Source: CAYNDB01 sp964395915 (lineage in GTDB: Bacteria > Nitrospinota_A > UBA7883 > JAJRTC01). Taken from it: 17,159 nt of DNA. The stretch is from contig CAYNDB010000049.1 in the NCBI GenBank assembly GCA_964395915.1, positions 1 through 17,159 of the forward strand. The letters run 5' to 3'. Under the pieces are notes generated by a model. It worked only from the letters and a program-made list of their open reading frames with translations, did not search any database and had not been told where the DNA came from. Below are positions 7,368 through 14,567 of the stretch, one piece after another (position 1 is the stretch's first letter; the number at the start of each line of letters is the position of its first letter). A program made the position numbers and the translations under genes.

Positions 7368-7396
7368 TATTTACTTTAATAAAACTTTTTTGTCAA
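7368..7396 (-). promoter_or_regulatory. Sigma-70-type promoter for the cold-shock gene
   Basis: On the minus strand TTGACA (7396-7391, perfect -35) is followed by 17 bases and TAAATA (7373-7368, 3 of 6 matches to TATAAT). The start site would be near 7361, giving a leader of about 190 bases. It is divergent from the gspE promoter at 7445-7473; the two -35 elements are about 50 bases apart. Confidence 0.5.
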
Positions 7397-7444
7397 TAAA
7401 TTTTTTCAGGGTCATTGTTAATATTGAGGAATTTATCATCCAGT

Positions 7445-7473
7445 TTGCCAAGAAGGGAAAGTCGGTATAAAAT
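7445..7473 (+). promoter_or_regulatory. Sigma-70-type promoter for gspE-gspF
   Basis: TTGCCA (7445-7450, 5 of 6) and TAAAAT (7468-7473, 5 of 6) are separated by exactly 17 bases. An overlapping TATAAA at 7466 gives a 15-base spacer. The start would be near 7480, about 40 bases before the GTG start codon. Confidence 0.6.
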
Positions 7474-7518
7474 CGCTTGCGTGGTAATATATCTATACCT
7501 TGTGGGGGATATAAATAA

Positions 7519-9195
7519 GTGGCCGAAGCTGGGAAAAGGCGATTGGGAGAGGTTTTGCTCTACTCCGGGATGATAACCGAAGAGCAGCTTGAACAAGCGC
7601 TGGCAGAGCAAGTTCGCATCGGGTCGAAGCTTGGGCAGGCCCTCATTTCCATGGGGTTGATGCGGGCGGAGGAGATGGCCGAGGCCATTGCAAGGCAGCT
7701 TGGCGCCACTGTTATGGATATTTCTTCAATCCGCCCCGACCCTGAGCTTTTACGGATGACGCCTGAATCAATTGCGAGGAAGCATGTTCTTTTCCCGGTG
7801 GGCGTAAGCGAAGGGGTTGTTCGTATTGCAATGGCCGACCCTTTGAACCTTATGGCCGTTGATGAGCTTTCCGCCAGGTTGTCAAAAGATATTGAGGTTG
7901 TAATCTCAACAGAAGAACAGATCCTTTCCGCAATAAGTAAATTTTACGGGTCGCCCTCGTCTAGCGGGTATGACCTGGATGATAAAGCGGGCGAGCAAAA
8001 TATTTTATTTGAACAGGAGGAAATTTACGGAACGTTACAAGGACGGAGACAGAGCGAGAGCCCGCCTCCTGTCGCAAGGATAGTAGAGAAGATCATTCGT
8101 CAGGCTGTTTACGACAGGGCCTCAGATATCCATATAGAGCCGCTTGAGGATGAGCTGCAGATTCGTTACCGTGTCGACGGCATGATGTTTCCCGCTTCGG
8201 CTCCTTCAAAGCGTATGGAACAGGCGATAATTTCCAGAGTCAAGATAATAGCCAGGATGGATATCGCGGAAACAAGAATTCCGCAAGAGGGTGGATTTAC
8301 GTTCCTTATCGACGGCAGAAAGGTCGAGCTTCGCGTCTCAACGTTCCCGACGATTTACGGCGAAAGTGTTGTAATACGCATTCTGGACAGAGCCAACCTC
8401 CCGCTGGCTCTCGTTGACCTGGGGCTTTCCGGTTCGACGCTTTCCAGGTTTAATAAGGCGATCTCGGCAAAATCCGGGATAGTGATAGTGACCGGCCCCA
8501 CAGGCTCCGGGAAAACCACCACATTATACGCGGCGCTCTCCGCGATCAGTTCACCACAGAAAACGGTTGTCACAATTGAAGACCCTGTGGAGTACAGGAT
8601 TGATTATGTGCGGCAAACACAGGTAAACCCGAAAGCCGGCCTTACATTCGCAAAAGGATTGCGCTCGATGCTTCGCCAGGATCCGGACATTATCATGGTC
8701 GGCGAGATACGGGATCAGGAAACAGCGGCGATCGCTATTCAGGCGGCGATGACAGGGCACATGGTTCTCACCACGATGCACACAAGCGACGCCGCCGGAG
8801 CCATCACAAGGATGATGGACCTGGGCGTGGAGCCATACAAGATAGCCGCCACATTCGCAGGCGCGCTGGCTCAGCGCCTTGTCCGCAAGATATGCAATAA
8901 ATGCAAGACGCAAGTTTCCACAGGAAATGGCAATGGGGCAAAACCCGTATATCGCGGGGATGGCTGCTCCGCTTGCAAACATAGCGGATATAAAAACCGT
9001 GTTGGGATATACGAATTTCTCGGAGCGGATAATGAAATCAGGAACCATATTCTCAGCAGGGCGCCGTCTATAGCGATAAAGGATCATATGAAAAAATCAC
9101 AAGCGATGGAAACCATACTGGAGGATGGTCTTAAGAAAGCCGCCGAAGGCATAACCACTAGCGACGAAACGCTGAGGGTTGTGGATGAAGATTGA
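7519..9195 (+). CDS. GspE/PilB-type secretion or pilus assembly ATPase with MshEN domain
   Basis: This 558-residue cytoplasmic hexameric ATPase powers pilin or pseudopilin polymerisation in type IV pilus or type II secretion systems. Residues 8-60 form an MshEN-type tandem motif. The first half is R8-L9-G10, L13, G17, L24, A27-L28 and Q31; the second is L38-G39, L42, G46, M53, A56-I57 and Q60. This is the known c-di-GMP-binding signature of MshE and some GspE/PilB proteins. The ATPase core has Walker A GPTGSGKT (326-333), IEDPVEY (353-359), Walker B DPDIIMVGEIRD (388-399) and a His box TGHMVLTTMHT (412-422). The zinc tetracysteine is C459/C462/C483/C486. Translation starts at GTG, 9 bases after GGGGGA. 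It forms an apparent operon with the GspF-type gene, and no pilins or secretin are nearby, so pilus versus secretion is undecided. Confidence 0.93.
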   Translation: MAEAGKRRLGEVLLYSGMITEEQLEQALAEQVRIGSKLGQALISMGLMRAEEMAEAIARQLGATVMDISSIRPDPELLRMTPESIARKHVLFPVGVSEGVVRIAMADPLNLMAVDELSARLSKDIEVVISTEEQILSAISKFYGSPSSSGYDLDDKAGEQNILFEQEEIYGTLQGRRQSESPPPVARIVEKIIRQAVYDRASDIHIEPLEDELQIRYRVDGMMFPASAPSKRMEQAIISRVKIIARMDIAETRIPQEGGFTFLIDGRKVELRVSTFPTIYGESVVIRILDRANLPLALVDLGLSGSTLSRFNKAISAKSGIVIVTGPTGSGKTTTLYAALSAISSPQKTVVTIEDPVEYRIDYVRQTQVNPKAGLTFAKGLRSMLRQDPDIIMVGEIRDQETAAIAIQAAMTGHMVLTTMHTSDAAGAITRMMDLGVEPYKIAATFAGALAQRLVRKICNKCKTQVSTGNGNGAKPVYRGDGCSACKHSGYKNRVGIYEFLGADNEIRNHILSRAPSIAIKDHMKKSQAMETILEDGLKKAAEGITTSDETLRVVDED

Positions 9196-9233
9196 CCGGG
9201 TGACGGTAAATCGAAAACCAATATTAAATAATA

Positions 9234-10460
9234 ATGCCTACTTTTGAATATAAGTCACGAGACGGGTTCGGCAAGCTGGTTTACGGAACCTGCGAAAGCT
9301 CGTCTGTGGACGACGTTGTAAAGCGTCTTGTCGCAAGTGGTCTCTATCCGTCGGCGATCAAAAGGAGCTTGCTGAGAAGCGCTTTCAATTATTTTCAACG
9401 CCTTCCTGTTTTTCAGAAAACTGTAAGTATCGACGAGAAAATTGATTTTGCTTCCCGGTTGGCGACTCTGTTAAAAGCTGGCATACCGCTTGGGCTTAGT
9501 CTGGATAGTGTTATAGAGCAAACCGGCGCCGGTCGATTAAAAGAAATCCTTGTGGATATCAAAAAGCTCCTGGATGAAGGGATGCCTTTGAGCGGGTCGA
9601 TGGCGCGGCATAAGAGCGTCTTCGCGGAAGTCCATATCGCTATTGTGGAAGCTGGCGAGTATTCCGGTTTTTTAGACACATGCCTTGAAAGCCTCGCTTT
9701 GATGCTGGAGAGAGAGAAAAACGCAAGGGAGAAGGCGAGAGACGTGTCGCGCTATCCGAAGATCGTTTTATTTGGTATGACGTTGGCCTGTATTGCGTTG
9801 GTAGGGTTCATCCTTCCGCGGTACGAAGCTATTTTTGAACGGATGAACACACCTTTACCATTGCCGACGGAAATACTGATGGAGCTTGGCGGGCTTGCGC
9901 GTCGGTTCTGGTTTGTCGGCGCGGGAGCTTTTGCGGTTGCGTGGTTTATATTTCGTTTTTTGATCCATACGGATAAGGGGCGACTTGCGTTCGACAAATT
10001 CCTGTATAAAATCCCGATTATAGGTGAGGTTTTTCTTTTTGTGTCGGTTTCGGGATGGGCGGACGCGTTAGGGAATCTTTTGCGTTCCGGCGTCCCGATA
10101 ATCCGTTCTCTAACGATGTCCGCAAAAGCCTCCGGCAACGCGCACTTTGCCGGTATGGTTAAAAACGTGTCTTTAGAGGTGGCGGAAGGCTCCGGCCTGT
10201 CCGGCCCGTTACGCAGCTTTGGTCTTGCGCCCGCTCCCGCTCCACAGATGATCGCCGCTGGCGAGGCGTCCGGCTCTTTGGACAGCATGCTGTTTTCCGT
10301 ACGCGACTATTTTGGAAAAGAGGCCGACAAGAAAATAAAGAGACTTTCCGCCTATTTCGAGCCAGCTCTCATTGTCGGGTTAAGTTTTGTCGTGCTATTT
10401 CTGGCGTTGTCGGTGTTTTTGCCGATGTGGGATATGACAACATTCGCCCACAGGCGCTAA
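9234..10460 (+). CDS. GspF/PilC-type inner-membrane platform protein
   Basis: This 408-residue polytopic membrane protein forms the platform that couples the GspE/PilB ATPase to pilin extraction. Two T2SSF domains are visible (about 68-192 and 270-395), each with the family's GE-x-SG-x-LD signature (GEYSGFLD 141-148; GEASGSLD 343-350). Three hydrophobic segments lie at about 176-195, 225-244 and 377-397, the expected GspF/PilC topology. The N-terminal MPTFEYKSRDG is a common PilC/GspF opening. It begins 38 bases after gspE with no obvious Shine-Dalgarno sequence; the preceding bases are very AT-rich. It is probably co-transcribed with and dependent on the ATPase gene. The downstream PilZ-like gene is convergent, with 6 bases between the stop codons. 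Confidence 0.93.
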   Translation: MPTFEYKSRDGFGKLVYGTCESSSVDDVVKRLVASGLYPSAIKRSLLRSAFNYFQRLPVFQKTVSIDEKIDFASRLATLLKAGIPLGLSLDSVIEQTGAGRLKEILVDIKKLLDEGMPLSGSMARHKSVFAEVHIAIVEAGEYSGFLDTCLESLALMLEREKNAREKARDVSRYPKIVLFGMTLACIALVGFILPRYEAIFERMNTPLPLPTEILMELGGLARRFWFVGAGAFAVAWFIFRFLIHTDKGRLAFDKFLYKIPIIGEVFLFVSVSGWADALGNLLRSGVPIIRSLTMSAKASGNAHFAGMVKNVSLEVAEGSGLSGPLRSFGLAPAPAPQMIAAGEASGSLDSMLFSVRDYFGKEADKKIKRLSAYFEPALIVGLSFVVLFLALSVFLPMWDMTTFAHRR

Positions 10461-10466
10461 ATTATT

Positions 10467-11648
10467 TTAATCAAACCGCAAAGCTTTAAGCATTTCTAAA
10501 AAATCATTTGCATGGTCGAGATAATTTGCTATGGAAGATGCGGCGTCGGCGTGTATCGCTGAAAATCTCAGGTTTGCCACGCTCATATCATTGACATTCT
10601 CACAGTCGTCAACAATAGCAACGGCTGTAAAATACAGGCTTGGTTTCCATGGATGGTCCACGGTGACAAGCCAATAATCTCCCACGGCCATTGGCTCATC
10701 TGATACCAGCCGAATGCTTTCCGCGGTAATTTCCACGCAGACCGCGCCTGAGCCTCCATGACGGGCGTTCAATGAGCCTCCGGTGACCATTTTTCTGATT
10801 TTCTCAGCGGTTTTTTCTATACGTGAAACATGGTCAAGAAGCTTTTCCATAGAGCCTTTTTGAGCGCCGTCGGATATCTCATCATCCATCGCGTTGTTAT
10901 CGATTGAGCCTGGAAGAGTCATATCGCCGGATAGTATCGCTTCACCTATTTTTTCCGCCGTACCCTCTTCTATTTGTGTTATCCAGACACCGAAAAACTT
11001 AACGCTTCCTGCGTTTCCTTCATGCTCTGCCGCAGATACCTGATCCGAAGTTTCTAAAGTGATAAGGTCAATGTCATCAAGGTCAACATCGTCATTTGCA
11101 AGGAACCCGGGCTCTGAAAGCCCGTCATGGCCGGTTTCCATTTGCCCGTTTTCAAGGGAAACCGAAGTCGCGGTCTCTGTTGATGGCTCGATAGGAGCTT
11201 GTGCGGCCTCTTTTCCCATCGGGTCATTTTCGACAATTACACTATCGTCCTCCGCGCCACTATTGTGGTCATCGTCTATGGACTCTATCTCCATGGCGGG
11301 CGCAGGTGAAAAAGGTGTTTCATCTTCGGCTACACTGTAATCCGGTCCCCCATCCAAAGCAGGCAATGCCACAGGATCGCCATAAGTGTCGAGGATGATT
11401 AAAGGAAACGACTGATTTTGAACTACCTTGGCGCTGGTAAGGTAGGTGACGCCGTCCAGCTCACTGTAGATATATATATTGTCTCCGATATCAAGATGGA
11501 GATTTTTTTTATCCCTGTTTGATATGACTATTGCTAATAGGTTTTGCTTCGCCTTTTTGACAAGGGCGGTATAGTCCTCCCCATCAGCGTTGTCGGAAAG
11601 CCTGAAAGTGACTTTTTCCCCAACTATGAATTGCTCGGCGGTTTTCAC
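10467..11648 (-). CDS. PilZ/YcgR-like protein with long acidic linker
   Basis: This is a 393-residue soluble protein. Residues 8-98 resemble the YcgR N-terminal (PilZN) beta-barrel: FIVGEKVTFRL, then DIGDNIYIYSELDGVTYLTS and FPLIILD. Residues about 100-265 are low-complexity, rich in D/E, S and A, and probably disordered. A helical segment (266-290, MEKLLDHVSRIEKTAEKIRK) precedes a C-terminal PilZ-like barrel (about 300-375). The canonical c-di-GMP motifs are missing. No RxxxR precedes the barrel, and the D/N-x-S-x-x-G position reads EITAES, so this would be a non-binding, interaction-type PilZ. Translation starts at GTG with GAGAG 6 bases upstream. It has its own promoter (11698-11726) and converges on gspF, which suggests a link to the GspE/GspF machine or to flagellar braking. 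Domain assignment is by pattern only. Confidence 0.6.
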   Translation of the reverse strand: MKTAEQFIVGEKVTFRLSDNADGEDYTALVKKAKQNLLAIVISNRDKKNLHLDIGDNIYIYSELDGVTYLTSAKVVQNQSFPLIILDTYGDPVALPALDGGPDYSVAEDETPFSPAPAMEIESIDDDHNSGAEDDSVIVENDPMGKEAAQAPIEPSTETATSVSLENGQMETGHDGLSEPGFLANDDVDLDDIDLITLETSDQVSAAEHEGNAGSVKFFGVWITQIEEGTAEKIGEAILSGDMTLPGSIDNNAMDDEISDGAQKGSMEKLLDHVSRIEKTAEKIRKMVTGGSLNARHGGSGAVCVEITAESIRLVSDEPMAVGDYWLVTVDHPWKPSLYFTAVAIVDDCENVNDMSVANLRFSAIHADAASSIANYLDHANDFLEMLKALRFD

Positions 11649-11697
11649 AAGTCTCTCTCAAAATTGAAGCCAGTAATATTGCGGTTATCGAAAGCTA

Positions 11698-11726
11698 ATT
11701 ATAGGCGTCTTTTTTTCAATGTTCAA
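11698..11726 (-). promoter_or_regulatory. Sigma-70-type promoter for the PilZ-like gene
   Basis: On the minus strand TTGAAC (11726-11721, 4 of 6) is followed by exactly 17 bases and a perfect TATAAT (11703-11698). The start should lie near 11691, about 43 bases before the GTG start codon. The gene can therefore be expressed independently of uvrC upstream. Confidence 0.7.
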
Positions 11727-11805
11727 TACTTCCAGAAAGTTATGTTTTCAAGCGTGAATTTATTGCTTTGCCACATATTATGAATGACGCTTTTACCTGA
11801 AGCGC

Positions 11806-13632
11806 CTAAAGGCTCTCATGAATCTTGCGGGCGGTTTTTTCCGATACCGACAAGGCCTCCTGTAATTGCTCTACCGTAGCCTCCCTGATACGTTTAACCG
11901 AGCCGAATTTTTTCAATAACATTTTTTTCCGTTTCGGGCCGACCCCAGGGGCATCGTCCAGAACGGACTTCATCATAGCCTGACCTCGTTTGCCTCGATG
12001 GAACGATATTGCAAACCTGTGCGCCTCGTCACGAACTTGTTGCAACAACATCCTGCCCGGCGCCGACGGAGGGAAATCCACATCGCTTTCCCCTTCGGGT
12101 GTATGGAACTCGTCGGTGTCGGAGTTTTCGCGCTCTTTTCCTTTGGAGATACCGATAACTTTTGGCGGATCGACTTTCATAGCGGCGAAACGTTTCATTA
12201 CCGCCTTCACCTGCCCCTTGCCACCATCTATAACAAGAAGATCAGCGAAAGGTTTACCGCTGTCCATAAGACGTCTATGCCGGCGTTCTATTATCTCCGC
12301 CATAGATTTATAATCGTCCGGGCCTGTCACCGTTTTGATATTGTATTTGCGATAGTCCGATTTTGACGGCACGCCTTCTTTAAAAACAACCACAGCTCCA
12401 ACGGATGAAACCCCGCCGGTGTTGGATATGTCATATCCTTCTATTACAAGTTTGCCGCTATTCGTCCCGACAGCGTTACGAATCTCCTGCAAGGCTTTTT
12501 CCCTGTTTTCCAAAGAGCTTAAATATGTTTCCAGTTGGATCCTGGCGTTGCGTTCGGCCATCTCCAGCAATTTTTTCTTTTTGCCCTTAAGCGGTAGTTC
12601 GATTTTCACCTTTGTCTTTCGTATGGCGGATAGCCGTTCTGTCAACGCCTCCACTCCGTCAGGTATTTCGTTGACTATGATTATCGCGGGGGGAGGCATC
12701 GCTTTTATATAGAACTGGCGGATAAAAGCTCCTAAAGCCTCCGCCCTGTCCTGTCGCTCGAGTTTGTCGAACATGAAGCTTTTATCTGCGGCTATTTTGC
12801 CTCTGCGAACCTGAAATATTTTGATAATAGATTTTCCGGCGCGCTCATATGCGGCGATGACATCTTGATCGGCCAGGTTTACCTGTGTGGCAAGCTGACG
12901 CTCATTAAGCCTGTTGATGGCCTCTATCTGGTCGCGATACCGCGCGGCTTGCTCATACCACTCCTTATCCGAAGCGTCCACCATTTTGCTATGCAATGTT
13001 TCCAGAAGCTCCTGGTTGCGCCCTTTTAAAAAGAGGATAACCTCGTCGACAAGCCCTCGATACTCTATCTCCGAAGTTTTCCCAGCGCACGGAGCCAGGC
13101 ACCGGCCCATCTGATAGTTGAGGCAAGGCCGGCGAAATTCTTTTCCGTCGAGAACGTCCTTGCTCTGGCGTAACGGAAAAATTTTGTGTATGAGCCGGGT
13201 TGCGTTACGGACCGATTTTGCCGATACGTACGGGCCGAAGTACATCCCGCTATCTTTTTCCACTTTACGGACGAAAACAAGACGCGGGAAAGTTTCACTC
13301 ATTGTAAGCTTGAGGTACGGATAGTTTTTATCGTCCTTGAGCATTACGTTGTAAGTGGGACGCTCCTTTTTAATCAGGTTGTCCTCCAGAACAAGCGCCT
13401 CCATTTCCGAACTGGTGACAATATATTCTATAGACCGCGCCTTTCTTACCATCAGGGTGATACGCGGAGAATGATCCGCCCCCGCATGAAAATATGACCT
13501 TACGCGGGAACGCAAGGATTTGGCTTTGCCGATATACAAGGTTTTCCCGTCGGCGCTTTTCATTTTATATACGCCAGGCTCTGTCGGAGCTTTCTCAAGT
13601 GTCTCTTTGAGATGAGCGAATTGATCCATCAT
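11806..13632 (-). CDS. uvrC: Excision nuclease ABC subunit C (UvrC)
   Basis: UvrC makes both incisions in nucleotide excision repair after binding the UvrB-DNA complex. The 608-residue protein is full length. The GIY-YIG nuclease domain for the 3' cut spans about 15-95 (GVY 20-22, YIG 33-35, catalytic Glu around E76/E78). The UVR domain (about 205-243) binds UvrB. The RNase H-like domain for the 5' cut has the catalytic set D401 (EGYDIS), D440, D469 (LLVIDGG) and H538 (RDEAHRF), and two helix-hairpin-helix motifs lie at about 555-605. The cysteine cluster is incomplete: C170, C178 and C182 are present in RPCLNYQMGRCLAPC, but the first position (LRQC in E. coli) is S157 (codon AGC). There is no Shine-Dalgarno sequence, and a -10 hexamer lies six bases before the first of two adjacent ATG codons. 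The divergent neighbour is the TPR gene. Confidence 0.97.
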   Translation of the reverse strand: MMDQFAHLKETLEKAPTEPGVYKMKSADGKTLYIGKAKSLRSRVRSYFHAGADHSPRITLMVRKARSIEYIVTSSEMEALVLEDNLIKKERPTYNVMLKDDKNYPYLKLTMSETFPRLVFVRKVEKDSGMYFGPYVSAKSVRNATRLIHKIFPLRQSKDVLDGKEFRRPCLNYQMGRCLAPCAGKTSEIEYRGLVDEVILFLKGRNQELLETLHSKMVDASDKEWYEQAARYRDQIEAINRLNERQLATQVNLADQDVIAAYERAGKSIIKIFQVRRGKIAADKSFMFDKLERQDRAEALGAFIRQFYIKAMPPPAIIIVNEIPDGVEALTERLSAIRKTKVKIELPLKGKKKKLLEMAERNARIQLETYLSSLENREKALQEIRNAVGTNSGKLVIEGYDISNTGGVSSVGAVVVFKEGVPSKSDYRKYNIKTVTGPDDYKSMAEIIERRHRRLMDSGKPFADLLVIDGGKGQVKAVMKRFAAMKVDPPKVIGISKGKERENSDTDEFHTPEGESDVDFPPSAPGRMLLQQVRDEAHRFAISFHRGKRGQAMMKSVLDDAPGVGPKRKKMLLKKFGSVKRIREATVEQLQEALSVSEKTARKIHESL

Positions 13633-13638
13633 TTTTTG

Positions 13639-13644
13639 ATTATA
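13639..13644 (-). promoter_or_regulatory. -10 element placed for a leaderless uvrC transcript
   Basis: On the minus strand a perfect TATAAT (13644-13639) is followed by exactly six bases (CAAAAA) and the uvrC ATG at 13632. Transcription from the usual position would begin at the A of that ATG. There is no Shine-Dalgarno sequence and no good -35 hexamer at 16-18 bases. The geometry is the same as at uvrB. Confidence 0.55.
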
Positions 13645-13711
13645 CCCGCTGGAAATACCTTAAATTTGGTGGCTTAACCTACAAATATTGTAATATAACC
13701 TCCGCCGCTTG

Positions 13712-13753
13712 TTACTAATCCAGTAATGTTACCTGTAACTAATTGATAATTAG
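13712..13753. promoter_or_regulatory. Cluster of inverted repeats upstream of the sigma-54 promoter
   Basis: Three dyads lie side by side: TTACT-N5-AGTAA (13712-13726), GTTAC-N2-GTAAC (13728-13739) and CTAATT-N3-AATTAG (13739-13753). They share the ACTAAT/TTAC theme and end 22 bases before the -24 element. Sigma-54 promoters need an upstream enhancer-binding activator, and such sites are usually dyads. These are close to the promoter, so they could bind the activator, an auxiliary factor or a repressor. Confidence 0.4.
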
Positions 13754-13775
13754 GGAGATAAAATAAGCGTTCTGT

Positions 13776-13791
13776 TGGCACGTCTGTTGCT
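13776..13791 (+). promoter_or_regulatory. Sigma-54 (RpoN) -24/-12 promoter
   Basis: TGGCACG (13776-13782), four bases, then TTGCT (13787-13791) match the sigma-54 consensus TGGCACG-N4-TTGCW at every core position, including the GG and GC dinucleotides at the fixed spacing. The start is expected about 11-12 bases further on, near 13802, just ahead of the ribosome site and the ATG at 13817. This is one of the clearest regulatory signals in the window. Confidence 0.88.
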
Positions 13792-13816
13792 TTTGGAAAA
13801 GGTGAAAGGTTAGCTT

Positions 13817-14359
13817 ATGGAAAATTTATATATTCCCTTTTCAGCGGTTTTTATAGGATTTGCGGGATTCGCCCTGGCGTTGGCCGTAATATCGGAAAAG
13901 GAATTTTCCAGAAAAACTCTTTTTGAGCTTGATGACGAGAATGAGGTTGAAGAGTTCTTGGGGGAGCGGTTGGTGGCCCGGTATGTAAATTCTGAGAGAT
14001 GTCCGATAAGTGGTCTCCTTGGAGACGTTGATCGCTATTTTGGCAAAGGCTCAACCGGGAAACTACTTATAGCAGTGGGGAAAGCCATTGATAAAGCTCC
14101 ACCGGGAAAATTGGACAAACATTACGTTTTGCGTGGTTTTGCGTTACGCGAGCTAAAACGGGAAGAAGAAGCGGCGGCGGCTTTTAGAAAAGCGCTTGCA
14201 TATAATCAGGACAACATAGAGGCCAGAAGGGGGCTTGCGTACTGTTACATGAAGGGGAAAATGTTTGGCCTTGCAAAAATAGAAATTGAAAAGGCGTTGA
14301 AAGGCATGGCTGTTAAAGGCGCGGCGTCATATGAAACTGGAAAGATTTTTCGTTTATAG
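13817..14359 (+). CDS. Membrane-anchored TPR protein of unknown function, sigma-54-controlled
   Basis: I do not recognise this 180-residue protein as a named family. It begins with a single hydrophobic segment (about residues 7-26, PFSAVFIGFAGFALALAVIS), predicted to be a signal anchor. An acidic stretch follows (DDENEVEEFLGE, 39-50). The C-terminal half has two TPR-like helical hairpins: about 101-134 (HYVLRGFALRELKREEEAAA, then AFRKALAYN) and about 135-168 (ARRGLAYCYMKGKMFGLAKI, then EIEKALKG). Most of the protein after the anchor is soluble, on either face of the membrane. The start has AAAGG 8 bases upstream. The near-perfect sigma-54 promoter 26 bases before the ATG places it under activator-dependent control, possibly with motility, envelope or nitrogen functions. 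No gene follows in the same transcription unit. Confidence 0.75.
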   Translation: MENLYIPFSAVFIGFAGFALALAVISEKEFSRKTLFELDDENEVEEFLGERLVARYVNSERCPISGLLGDVDRYFGKGSTGKLLIAVGKAIDKAPPGKLDKHYVLRGFALRELKREEEAAAAFRKALAYNQDNIEARRGLAYCYMKGKMFGLAKIEIEKALKGMAVKGAASYETGKIFRL

Positions 14360-14409
14360 GCGGCTTAAGATTATGCAAATTTCGACGATTTTAACATGCT
14401 GTCCCCCAT

Positions 14410-14429
14410 GGGGAGAGATCGATCTCCCC
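14410..14429 (+). terminator. Hairpin after the TPR gene, possible terminator
   Basis: GGGGAGA (14410-14416) pairs with TCTCCCC (14423-14429) around GATCGA. It starts 50 bases after the TPR stop. Only TATTCATAA follows, so the T-tract is poor. A competing fold CCCCATGGGG overlaps its 5' arm. Confidence 0.35.
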
Positions 14430-14456
14430 TATTCATAACCCCCCTCCCTGTTGTTT

Positions 14457-14488
14457 GTCCGCCCTGGTTTGCGAGGCCCGGGGCGGAC
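14457..14488. other. GC-rich hairpin in the TPR-hisA-like gap
   Basis: GTCCGCCC (14457-14464) pairs with GGGCGGAC (14481-14488) over 8 bp with a 16-base loop. It is followed by TATAAAAAAT, so it is not a terminator on the plus strand, and no T-run follows on the minus strand either. It adds to an unusually hairpin-rich 250-base gap (14360-14610). In that gap I see no gene, only this stem, the stems at 14410 and 14568, and a TATAAT at 14534. Confidence 0.4.
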
Positions 14489-14533
14489 TATAAAAAATCG
14501 GCGGAAGCCGTAAGAGGCTGTTTTATCCGTTAA

Positions 14534-14539
14534 TATAAT
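14534..14539 (+). promoter_or_regulatory. Possible -10 element for the hisA-like/GT2-like pair
   Basis: A perfect TATAAT at 14534-14539 lies 71 bases before the ATG of the HisA-like gene. No recognisable -35 hexamer sits 16-18 bases upstream, so a regulator-assisted promoter or chance occurrence are both possible. Transcription from here would put the strong hairpin at 14568-14600 in the leader. Confidence 0.3.
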
Positions 14540-14567
14540 TCGGTGTGGTCAGTGAAGTGGTGGTCTT

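Noticed and set aside
8551..9087. 178-codon open frame antisense to gspE
   Set aside because: It is a shadow of the ATPase core; the cysteine/histidine-rich translation is a by-product of the opposite frame.
9222..9236. TATTAA six bases before the gspF ATG as a third leaderless start
   Set aside because: The hexamer lacks the highly conserved final T, the region is simply AT-rich, and gspF is close behind gspE, so co-transcription is simpler.
9752..10288. 178-codon open frame antisense to gspF
   Set aside because: It is a shadow of the GspF coding sequence with no family resemblance.
11785..11808. Hairpin right after the uvrC stop as a terminator
   Set aside because: GGCGCTT/AAGCGTC can pair with one wobble, but no T-run follows and the stem is short.
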